Below, piece by piece: positions 7,335-13,259 of a DNA stretch of 18,621 bases. Origin of the DNA: Betaproteobacteria bacterium. GTDB lineage: Bacteria; Pseudomonadota; Gammaproteobacteria; Burkholderiales; SG8-41. The notes beneath the pieces are model-generated. The model saw only the letters and a list, made by a program, of their open reading frames with translations, did no database searches and was not told the origin of the DNA. The stretch is taken from NCBI GenBank assembly GCA_021414185.1, contig JAIOOZ010000411.1, positions 1 through 18,621 on the forward strand, read 5' to 3'. Both the position numbers and the translations under genes were made by a program. Numbering within the stretch: position 1 is the stretch's first letter; each line of letters begins with the position of its first letter.

Positions 7335-8492
7335 ATGGCACCTTCATTTGTAGATTTCCCGCTGCGGATTGTCACCCCCGATTACGCGTCGCCCCTGACG
7401 GACGTGGTGATGGAGCTCGAGCATTTGCGGCGCCTCGACCTCAAGGGCGATACGCCTTCGGCGGTGTTTCACCAGCTCAAGGACATCTTCCACACGCTGG
7501 AAAGCCTGGGCTCGGCCCGCATCGAGGGCAACCACACGACGCTTGCCGATTACATCGAAAGCAAGATAGACATTCCGCCGGCCCCCAACGAGAACATCCT
7601 CGAAGTGCGCAACATCGAGCGCGCCATGGGCTTCGTCGAGGAAGCCGTCGAGGCCGGCGGCCCGATTTCGGAAAAGTTCATCCGCGAACTGCATCAGCTC
7701 GCCGTTGAGGGGCTGGTTCGCGAAGGCGACAGGACGCCGGGCCAATACCGCGCGGGCGAAGTTCAGATTGCGGGGGCCGAGCATCTGCCGCCCAACGCGG
7801 CGACCGTGCCCGCGCATATGCGCGAGCTGACCGACCTCATCAACCGCGCCGATTCGCCCAAGTACGATCTGCTCAAGACGGCGCTGGTGCATCACCGCTT
7901 TTGCTGGGTGCACCCCTTCGGCAACGGCAATGGCCGCGTGGTGCGCCTCCTGAGCTATGCGATGCTGATCAAGTACGGATTCAACGTGCAGGTTGGCGGG
8001 CGGGTGCTGAATCCGACGGCCGTGTTCTGCAACGACCGGAACGCCTATTACGCCATGCTCGCGACAGCGGACGCGGGCACCGACGAAGGTTTGCAGACCT
8101 GGTGCCTGTATGTGTTGAGCGGCATCCGCGACGAACTGCAGAAGGTTGATCGCCTGACGCGCTATGCCTATCTGCGCGATGAAATCCTGAAACCGGCCCT
8201 TGCGCACAGCAAGGCACGGCGATTGATTACGGCGCAGGAGGAAGCGGTGCTCGCCATGGCCATCGCCAAGGGCGAATTCAAGGCCGCCGATGTCGATACC
8301 GTCCTCCCGGCTTTGACGCAGAGGCAGCGCACCTACCAGATCGCCAAGCTGATCGAGGCGCACATGATCCGGCCGATCAGGGAAGGCAGCCGTACTTATG
8401 TGGTGAGCTTCGCCAACAGTTATCTGCTGCGCGGCGTGATCCGCACCCTGGAAGAGAAAGGCTTTATTCCGTCGCTGGTCAGGGCGGGTTGA
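7335..8492 (+). CDS. Fic family protein, class II, with C-terminal winged-helix-like region
   Basis: Fic proteins transfer AMP or related groups to hydroxyl side chains. From ATG 7335 this protein is 385 residues. An N-terminal inhibitory helix motif SARIEG (residues 60-65, S-x-x-x-E-G) marks class II. The active-site loop at 193-201 reads HPFGNGNGR followed by VVR; the position usually Asp/Glu that holds the metal is Asn197. The C-terminal part (about 290-385, with ALTQRQRTYQIAKLIE and later TYVVSF) looks like a winged helix. The start is ATG rather than TTG 7326 by preference; no clear Shine-Dalgarno is visible. The gene ends 10 nt before hsdM. Fic genes are frequent passengers of type I loci, where a link to restriction control is suspected but unproven. 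Confidence 0.9.
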   Translation: MAPSFVDFPLRIVTPDYASPLTDVVMELEHLRRLDLKGDTPSAVFHQLKDIFHTLESLGSARIEGNHTTLADYIESKIDIPPAPNENILEVRNIERAMGFVEEAVEAGGPISEKFIRELHQLAVEGLVREGDRTPGQYRAGEVQIAGAEHLPPNAATVPAHMRELTDLINRADSPKYDLLKTALVHHRFCWVHPFGNGNGRVVRLLSYAMLIKYGFNVQVGGRVLNPTAVFCNDRNAYYAMLATADAGTDEGLQTWCLYVLSGIRDELQKVDRLTRYAYLRDEILKPALAHSKARRLITAQEEAVLAMAIAKGEFKAADVDTVLPALTQRQRTYQIAKLIEAHMIRPIREGSRTYVVSFANSYLLRGVIRTLEEKGFIPSLVRAG

Positions 8493-8502
8493 AAGGGCTG
8501 CA

Positions 8503-10005
8503 ATGAACGCTTCGACGCTGGTCCAGAAACTCTGGAACTACTGCAACGTGCTGCGCGACGACGGCATGTCGTATGGCGATTACGTCGAGCAGCTTACCTA
8601 CCTGCTGTTCCTCAAGATGGCCGACGAGCGCAGCAAGCCGCCATTCAGCCAAAGCGGCCAGCCCAGCCTGGTGCCGGCCGAGCATGCGTGGCCGACGCTG
8701 CTGGCGAAGAGCGGCGACGAACTGTTCGACCACTACCGGCACATCCTCGAAGCGTTGGGCCGGCAGAAGGGCACGCTGGGCCTGATCTTCGCCAAGGCGC
8801 AGAACAAGTTCCAGGACCCGGCCAAGCTGACGCGGGTGATCGTCGATCTGATCGATGCGGAGAACTGGTCGTCGCTGAATGTGGATGTGAAGGGCGATGC
8901 CTACGAAGGCCTGCTGGAAAAGAACGCGCAGGACACCAAGAGCGGGGCGGGGCAGTACTTCACGCCGCGGGCGTTGATCCAGGCCATGGTGACCTGCATC
9001 GCACCCCGGCCGGGCGAGAAGATCTGCGATCCGGCCTGTGGCACGGGCGGCTTTCTGTTTACGGCGCACAACTACATCACGCACAAGAACCCGCATCTCA
9101 CCAGCGCGGAAAAGCGCCACCTCAAGGAGGCGGCCTTCACCGGCTGGGAGCTGGTGCAGGCGACGGCGCGGGTCTGCGCGATGAATCTGATGCTGCATGG
9201 CATCGGCTCGGAAACCAGCGTGCCGGTGCGGGTGACGGACGCGCTGGCGGCCGACCCCGGCGAGCGCTTCGACGTGGTGCTGGCGAATCCGCCCTTCGGC
9301 AAGAAGAGCAGCACGGTGATCGTCGGCGAGGATGGCCGCACGACGACCGAGAAGGACATCATCGAGCGCGACGATTTCTGGGCCACGACCTCGAACAAGC
9401 AGCTCAACTTCGTGCAGCACATCAAGACCCTGCTCGGCATCCACGGCCGCGCGGCCGTGGTGGTGCCGGACAACGTGCTGTTCGAGGGCGGCGCGGGCGA
9501 AACCATCCGTCGCAAGCTCTTGCACGAGTGCGAGGTTCATACGCTGCTGCGCCTGCCCACGGGGTTGTTCTACGCGCAGGGGGTCAAGGCCAACGTGATC
9601 TTCTTCGACAAGAAACCGGCGTCGGAAACGCCCTGGACGAAGAAGCTGTGGATTTACGACCTGCGCACCAACCAGCATTTCACGCTGAAGACCAACCCGA
9701 TGCGCGTGGAAGACTTGATGGAGTTCGTCAAGCTCTACAACCCGGCGAAGCGCAATGAAAGATCGCCGACCTGGTCACCAGAGAATCCGGAAGGCCGTTG
9801 GCGGGCCTACGACTACGAGGAGCTGGCGGCCCGCGACAAGGCCAGCCTGGACATCTTCTGGCTGCGCGACGACGCGCTGACCGATTCGGACAATCTGCCG
9901 GCGCCGGGGATCATCGCGCAGGAGATCGTCGACGACCTCGAAGCGGCGCTGGAGCAGTTCCGGCTGATCGCCGCCGATTTGAATGGCGACGACGCCGCCG
10001 TCTGA
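8503..10005 (+). CDS. hsdM: Type I restriction-modification methyltransferase subunit
   Basis: This 500-residue subunit is a class I N6-adenine DNA methyltransferase that works as M2S and, with HsdR, as the restriction complex. It has the HsdM N-terminal helical domain (from about residue 5), QYFTPR at 151-156, the SAM-binding motif I DPACGTGGF at 176-184 and the catalytic motif IV NPPF at 262-265. Length and both ends look complete. AAAGGG at 8492-8497 lies 5 nt before ATG 8503, and the gene follows fic after 10 nt, so both may share a transcript. It is unusual that hsdM lies about 5.7 kb beyond hsdS with six genes between. It may be the sole partner of the hsdRS pair, or another hsdM may lie left of the window. 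Confidence 0.95.
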   Translation: MNASTLVQKLWNYCNVLRDDGMSYGDYVEQLTYLLFLKMADERSKPPFSQSGQPSLVPAEHAWPTLLAKSGDELFDHYRHILEALGRQKGTLGLIFAKAQNKFQDPAKLTRVIVDLIDAENWSSLNVDVKGDAYEGLLEKNAQDTKSGAGQYFTPRALIQAMVTCIAPRPGEKICDPACGTGGFLFTAHNYITHKNPHLTSAEKRHLKEAAFTGWELVQATARVCAMNLMLHGIGSETSVPVRVTDALAADPGERFDVVLANPPFGKKSSTVIVGEDGRTTTEKDIIERDDFWATTSNKQLNFVQHIKTLLGIHGRAAVVVPDNVLFEGGAGETIRRKLLHECEVHTLLRLPTGLFYAQGVKANVIFFDKKPASETPWTKKLWIYDLRTNQHFTLKTNPMRVEDLMEFVKLYNPAKRNERSPTWSPENPEGRWRAYDYEELAARDKASLDIFWLRDDALTDSDNLPAPGIIAQEIVDDLEAALEQFRLIAADLNGDDAAV

Positions 10006-10056
10006 CCACCGCCGACTCTTGATCCGGCACTCCCGCAATCTGATAAATCGGCGGGA

Positions 10057-10086
10057 TTGGTCATTGCCCCGGAGTTGAGCCATACT
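10057..10086 (+). promoter_or_regulatory. Weak promoter candidate for the glycine-zipper gene
   Basis: TTGGTC (10057-10062) and CATACT (10081-10086) are separated by 18 nt, a fair sigma70-like pair upstream of the start at 10122. A start of transcription near 10093 would exclude ATG 10095 as a normal start and leave a short leader for ATG 10122. Match quality is modest. Confidence 0.3.
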
Positions 10087-10121
10087 TCCTCCTCATGTTC
10101 GTTAGCCACAGAGAGACTGAA

Positions 10122-10682
10122 ATGAAAAAACACTTTGCCTTGATCCTCGCAGCCGCCTTCCTTTCCAACGTCGCGTTTGCCGCCGACATGACGACCAGTG
10201 CGGTGGAAAAGCGCTACGCCGACGATCGGAAGCTCTGCGCCGATGAGCCGTCGTCCGCCACCCGCATGCAATGCCTGCGCGATGCCAAGGCCGAATACGA
10301 CAAGGCGGTCGCCGGTGTCGCGGTGCAGTCGGGTGGTGCGGCCAAGGTTTGCGTCGGCTGCGGCAAGGTGTTGTCGGTCCGGGTGATCGAGAAGGATGGC
10401 GAAGGCAGTACGGCGGGCATGGTGGCCGGCGGTCTGGCCGGTGCCCTGCTGGGCAACCAGATCGGCAAGGGCGGCACGCGTACCGTGGCCACCGTTGCGG
10501 GAGCCGCCGGCGGCGCCTATGCCGGCAAGAAGATCGAGGAGAAGGCACGGTCCACCAAGCATTGGGAGGTTGCCGTGCGTTTCGATAACGGCGACGAAAA
10601 GACCTACGGCTTCGACAAGGATCCCGGCTTCGGTTCGGGTTCCGAAGTCAGGGCCAGCGGCGGCAGCATCGTCGCGCGCTGA
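10122..10682 (+). CDS. Secreted glycine-zipper (2TM / 17-kDa antigen type) protein
   Basis: From ATG 10122 the 186-residue product begins MKKHFALILAAAFLSNVAFA, a clear Sec signal peptide with likely cleavage after residue 20; an upstream in-frame ATG at 10095 would bury it. The mature protein has a Gly/Ala-rich zipper at about 95-135 (GSTAGMVAGGLAGALLGNQI, later VAGAAGGAYAGKK) as in the glycine zipper 2TM/SlyB-like outer-membrane family, then a basic and acidic tail. No lipobox Cys is at the cleavage site, so it is probably periplasmic or outer-membrane inserted rather than a lipoprotein. A C-x-x-C pair (CVGC) at 77-80 could form a disulfide. It converges on the cupin gene. Confidence 0.82.
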   Translation: MKKHFALILAAAFLSNVAFAADMTTSAVEKRYADDRKLCADEPSSATRMQCLRDAKAEYDKAVAGVAVQSGGAAKVCVGCGKVLSVRVIEKDGEGSTAGMVAGGLAGALLGNQIGKGGTRTVATVAGAAGGAYAGKKIEEKARSTKHWEVAVRFDNGDEKTYGFDKDPGFGSGSEVRASGGSIVAR

Positions 10683-10688
10683 GGCAGT

Positions 10689-11036
10689 TCATTGCCGGTA
10701 GTGGATTGCCAGCCAGATGGACGGCTGTGACGGATCGGTCCAATTCACCCGGTGGCGGCGGCGCGCGGCAATATTGATCCAGTCCCCCGGCGCCAGTGTA
10801 CGCGGGGCGGCTTCATCCTCGAATTGAAGTTCCGCCGCGCCGGACAGCAGCACCACCCATTCGGCCACCTCCTGGTCGTACCAGAAGTCCGGCGGACTTG
10901 CCTGCCCGGTCGAGACAATGCGCTCGACCCGGAATCCCGCGCGGGACAGCAGTTCCTCGAAGTGTTCCGCGCCGCTCTCCGCCCCGGCGAGGCCGACGAA
11001 CAGGTTGCCGCTGAACGGGCTATCTCCGTCTGCCAC
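10689..11036 (-). CDS. Small cupin-domain protein
   Basis: This 115-residue protein fits a single cupin barrel: a PPDFWYDQEVAEWVVLLSG block (about residues 48-66) covers the first cupin motif and LAPGDWINIAARRRHRVNW (about 81-99) the second, with a late HRV His. The usual first-motif His pair is replaced here by D/Q and E residues, so metal binding may differ. The start is GTG 11036, 6 nt after the yjdM stop, with AGGGA close upstream, so it is likely in the same transcript. Substrate unknown. Confidence 0.8.
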   Translation of the reverse strand: MADGDSPFSGNLFVGLAGAESGAEHFEELLSRAGFRVERIVSTGQASPPDFWYDQEVAEWVVLLSGAAELQFEDEAAPRTLAPGDWINIAARRRHRVNWTDPSQPSIWLAIHYRQ

Positions 11037-11042
11037 AGGTCC

Positions 11043-11381
11043 CTAGACCTTCTTCACGAATTCCGACTTGAGCGACATCGCGCCGATGCCGTCGATCTTG
11101 CAGTCGATGTCGTGGTCGCCTTCGACCAGGCGGATGTTCTTGACCTTGGTGCCGACCTTGACCACGGACGACGAGCCCTTGATCTTGAGGTCCTTGATCA
11201 CGGTCACGGTGTCGCCGTCCTGCAGCACGTTGCCGTTGGAGTCGCGGATCACGCGCGTTTCATCGGCGCCTGCGGCTGCCTTCTGCGGCCATTCGTGGGC
11301 GCATTCCGGGCAGACGAAGTTGTCACCGTCTTCGTAGGTCAGTTCCGAACTGCATTGCGGGCAGGGGGGCAGGCTGCTCAT
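11043..11381 (-). CDS. yjdM: Zinc-ribbon and PhnA domain protein YjdM
   Basis: This 112-residue protein matches the YjdM/PhnA family in length (E. coli YjdM is about 111 residues) and layout. The N-terminal zinc ribbon has Cys pairs CPQC (7-10) and CPEC (24-27), followed by a small beta-barrel domain (SNGNVLQDGDTVTVIKDLKI and a KSEFVKKV end). Despite the old name it is not the phosphonoacetate hydrolase; its role is unclear. The ATG overlaps the DUF3820 stop as ATGA, and the cupin gene follows after 6 nt. Confidence 0.93.
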   Translation of the reverse strand: MSSLPPCPQCSSELTYEDGDNFVCPECAHEWPQKAAAGADETRVIRDSNGNVLQDGDTVTVIKDLKIKGSSSVVKVGTKVKNIRLVEGDHDIDCKIDGIGAMSLKSEFVKKV

Positions 11382-11611
11382 GGGCGGCTTTCATGGTTGG
11401 CTGTTGGGCGCAGCGGCTTCAGGAGGTCGGTCAGTCCGTTGTGGTCGATTTCATGCATCAAGGCCAGCAGTCGGCCGATCTCTCCCTGCGGGAAGCCTTC
11501 ACGGGCGAACCAGTTGAGGTAGTTCCCCGGCAGGTCGGCGATCAGCCGACCCTTGTGCTTGCCGAATGGCATCTCCCGCGTGACCAGCAGTTCCAGGTCT
11601 TCGGGCTTCAT
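11378..11611 (-). CDS. DUF3820 family protein
   Basis: This 77-residue protein has the DUF3820 core MPFGKHKGRLIADLPGNYL and then WFAREGFPQGEIG, a small fold sometimes annotated as quorum-sensing-regulated virulence factor; true function is unknown. ATG 11611 (MKPEDLEL) was chosen over an upstream start because the added residues are basic and low-complexity, unlike family members. It overlaps yjdM by 4 nt, which suggests coupled translation. Confidence 0.85.
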   Translation of the reverse strand: MKPEDLELLVTREMPFGKHKGRLIADLPGNYLNWFAREGFPQGEIGRLLALMHEIDHNGLTDLLKPLRPTANHESRP

Positions 11612-11651
11612 GTGGGGATGTCTTGCACGGGTCCGTTTGCTGCGCTGCCGG

Positions 11652-12011
11652 CTACTTCGTGTTTCTTTCGCGAACAATCGGCGGCACGTATTTCACCGAG
11701 AATCGCCAGCCATCGGCGGTATCGCGCAAAACCAGCGTCTTGGAACCGGCGCCCTCTTCGAACAAGGGCTCCGATCCAAGCAGTTCCATGGCGCCGATGC
11801 CCTTGATGATGCAGGCCCCCGGTATGGTCGTGAAAGCCGATTCGGCAGCAATCAGCACGAACTGCCCTTCCTTGGACTCCGTGCATGACAGGCCTTTCGG
11901 AATCGCATGGGGGTCCTGCCGCCACGCCGCGCGCAGTTCGTCGAGCCCGTTGATCAGTTCCGGGGTGAACTTGATCGGGAGAACGACTTCACGAGACTTG
12001 GTGTGGCTCAT
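11652..12011 (-). CDS. Conserved-looking hypothetical protein, 119 aa
   Basis: I do not recognise a family. The 119-residue product starts MSHTKSREVVLPIKF at ATG 12011, preceded by a strong AGGAA Shine-Dalgarno 7 nt away. It is soluble, with no signal peptide or membrane segment, and appears as alternating short strands and one helix (NGLDELRAAWRQ). Codon use matches its neighbours. The same frame stays open upstream across the FKBP gene, but that part is a shadow. Confidence 0.72.
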   Translation of the reverse strand: MSHTKSREVVLPIKFTPELINGLDELRAAWRQDPHAIPKGLSCTESKEGQFVLIAAESAFTTIPGACIIKGIGAMELLGSEPLFEEGAGSKTLVLRDTADGWRFSVKYVPPIVRERNTK

Positions 12012-12082
12012 TGTGTGTTCCTTGCGGGCCGGATTCGATGCGGGTCGTTTGCGCGGATAACGAGGGTAAAGGCGTCTCGCGG

Positions 12083-12493
12083 CTACTTGGCGATTTCCAG
12101 CAGCTCGATCTCGAACACCAGGCTCGAATCGGGCGGAATGGTGCCCGGCACGCCGCGGCTGCCGTAGGCCAGATTGGGCGGGCAGAGCAGTTTCGCCTTG
12201 CCGCCGACCTTCATGGTCTGCACACCTTCGGTCCAGCACGGAATCACGCGGTTCAGGGGAAAGGATGCGGGCTGGCCGCGGCCGTAGGAGCTGTCGAACT
12301 CCTTGCCGTCGACCAGCGTGCCGCGGTAATGGACTTTGACCGTATCGCTGGCCTTCGGGCTGGCGCCCGTGCCGTCCTTGATCGTGGTGATGGCGATTCC
12401 CGAGGCGGTCTTCACGGCCTTGGGCTCGGCGGCACCGGCCTGCATGGCGAATGCGGCGAGCAGCGCCGCGGCGGTAATGCTCAGTGGTTTCAT
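12083..12493 (-). CDS. Periplasmic FKBP-type peptidyl-prolyl cis-trans isomerase
   Basis: This 136-residue protein catalyses cis-trans isomerisation at proline bonds and likely assists folding of exported proteins. A Sec signal peptide covers about residues 1-22 (MKPLSITAAALLAAFAMQAG). The FKBP domain follows with VKVHYRGTLVDGKEFDSSY, VIPCWTEGVQTMKVGGKA, IPPDSSLVFEIELLEI, the typical ligand-pocket residues of FkpA/Mip-type domains. Trp in CWTEGVQ matches the pocket tryptophan. ATG 12493 has AGGGAG 5 nt upstream and overlaps the stop of the small membrane-protein gene as ATGA. Confidence 0.93.
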   Translation of the reverse strand: MKPLSITAAALLAAFAMQAGAAEPKAVKTASGIAITTIKDGTGASPKASDTVKVHYRGTLVDGKEFDSSYGRGQPASFPLNRVIPCWTEGVQTMKVGGKAKLLCPPNLAYGSRGVPGTIPPDSSLVFEIELLEIAK

Positions 12494-12783
12494 GGTTGCT
12501 CCCTGTCATGGGTTGATGGCTGCGGCCCGGGATCCTTTCCGGGCAGCACGTTTTCCGTTGTGACGCTGTATTCCTCGACCACCACGGCTTCGCCGTCGAT
12601 CACGTGGCCGCCGCTTGCAGCCTGTTCCTGCATCGTCCGCCGCAGCGTGCGTGTTTTCCAATGCACATAGCCCCACAGCGCCAGGCCGAGCACGGCGATC
12701 ACGGCAAACAGGATCACCGAGAACATGAAACCCAGCGCCAGCAGGATCACCCCCGTGAACGCCGCAAATGCGGTCCTGAGCAT
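12490..12783 (-). CDS. Small membrane protein of unknown function
   Basis: From ATG 12783 the product is 97 residues: a hydrophobic stretch at about 5-40 long enough for one long or two short membrane helices, then a basic turn (KTRTLRRTMQ) and a polar acidic tail. By the positive-inside rule the tail should be cytoplasmic. An upstream ATG at 12825 would add 14 polar residues and overlap the 63-aa gene. It overlaps the FKBP gene by 4 nt, so the pair is probably co-translated. No family recognised. Confidence 0.68.
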   Translation of the reverse strand: MLRTAFAAFTGVILLALGFMFSVILFAVIAVLGLALWGYVHWKTRTLRRTMQEQAASGGHVIDGEAVVVEEYSVTTENVLPGKDPGPQPSTHDREQP

Positions 12784-12805
12784 GATGGACGGGCGATACG
12801 TCCTG

Positions 12806-12997
12806 CTATTGCTCGATGCCCACAACGTCGTCGGCCTCGAATTCGTCGGGTACTGTGCCGTCGCCGATGCCGGTGACCATGGCGGCCATGCCCTCGCTTA
12901 GCTTGACGAAGTATTCGGCGCTGATCGGGTCGAAGAAGCGTTGGCCGAGGGTGACTTCGCTGAATTTTATGCGGTGAAGGGTGGGTTTGGATGTCAT
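12806..12997 (-). CDS. Small hypothetical protein, 63 aa
   Basis: From ATG 12997 the product starts MTSKPTLHRIKFSEVTLGQ and ends ADDVVGIEQ; it is acidic toward the C-terminus and has no membrane segment. The frame stays open further upstream, but that part is Arg/Pro/Ala-rich and crosses a hairpin, so it is not coding-like. No family recognised. Distance to the small membrane-protein gene is 22 nt, compatible with one transcript. Confidence 0.6.
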   Translation of the reverse strand: MTSKPTLHRIKFSEVTLGQRFFDPISAEYFVKLSEGMAAMVTGIGDGTVPDEFEADDVVGIEQ

Positions 12998-13034
12998 GCG
13001 CAACCGATCAGGAAGTGAATGTTCAGGGGCAAAC

Positions 13035-13069
13035 CGGAGGGCGCGCGGCCTGGCTCGCGCCGGCCTCCG
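13035..13069. other. GC-rich hairpin
   Basis: CGGAGG (13035-13040) pairs with CCTCCG (13064-13069), and inside them GCGCG (13041-13045) pairs with CGCGC, leaving a small bulge and a ten-base loop. It stands between the tRNA terminator and the 63-aa gene. There is no U-tract on either strand, so it may be a structured leader or part of a processing site rather than a terminator. Confidence 0.4.
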
Positions 13070-13075
13070 AAATGC

Positions 13076-13102
13076 AAAAAGCCCAACCGCGAAGGCTGGG
13101 CT
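13076..13102 (-). terminator. Rho-independent terminator of tRNA-Asn
   Basis: Read on the minus strand it is AGCCCAGCC, a TTCGC loop, GGTTGGGCT and then TTTTT. The stem has nine pairs with one G-U, and the loop and U-tract are canonical. It begins 27 nt after the tRNA CCA end. Confidence 0.9.
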
Positions 13103-13129
13103 AAATGCAGGATCCACAACAAAATTCTT

Positions 13130-13205
13130 TGGCTCCTCGACCTGGGCTCGAACCAGGGACCTACGGATTAACAGTCCGGCGCTCTACCAACTGAGCTATC
13201 GAGGA
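13130..13205 (-). tRNA. tRNA-Asn (GUU)
   Basis: The 76-nt gene reads on the minus strand TCCTCGA, D-arm TAGCTCAGTTGGTAGAGC, anticodon loop CTGTTAA (anticodon GTT), T-arm with GGTTCGAGCC and the matching acceptor TCGAGGA, discriminator G and encoded CCA. All four stems close without mismatch. It has its own promoter and terminator. No duplicated 3' end or integrase gene is nearby, so no sign that it served as an attachment site here. Confidence 0.96.
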
Positions 13206-13222
13206 ACATTCAAGAGGCGCGG

Positions 13223-13251
13223 ATTATAGCCGCGCCGGTTTTTGCCCGCAA
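13223..13251 (-). promoter_or_regulatory. Promoter of tRNA-Asn with GC-rich discriminator
   Basis: On the minus strand TTGCGG (13246-13251) and a perfect TATAAT (13223-13228) are separated by exactly 17 nt. The following bases CCGCGCC form a GC-rich discriminator as in stringently controlled stable-RNA promoters. Transcription would begin near 13216, about 11 nt before the tRNA. The -35 box lies 9 nt beyond the aminotransferase stop codon. Confidence 0.85.
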
Positions 13252-13259
13252 TAGCCCTG

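Noticed and set aside
7344..8363. Minus-strand open frame of 339 codons opposite fic
   Set aside because: Shadow of a well-supported Fic protein; no recognisable domain or start signals.
8479..9678. Long minus-strand open frame (399 codons) opposite hsdM
   Set aside because: GC-rich codon pattern of hsdM leaves the opposite frame open; the product is His/Arg/Ala-rich, without motifs or a good ribosome site.
10031..10056. TCCCGC/GCGGGA inverted repeat after hsdM as terminator
   Set aside because: Only six pairs, a 14-nt loop and no U-tract; too weak to call.
12012..12509. Upstream extension of the 119-aa gene frame through the FKBP gene
   Set aside because: The extension is in the wrong frame of FKBP and reads as Arg/His-rich noise; ATG 12011 has a strong Shine-Dalgarno.
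13130..13205. tRNA-Asn as attachment site of the defence island
   Set aside because: No integrase, no repeated tRNA 3' end near 1-10005, and about 3 kb of ordinary genes between.
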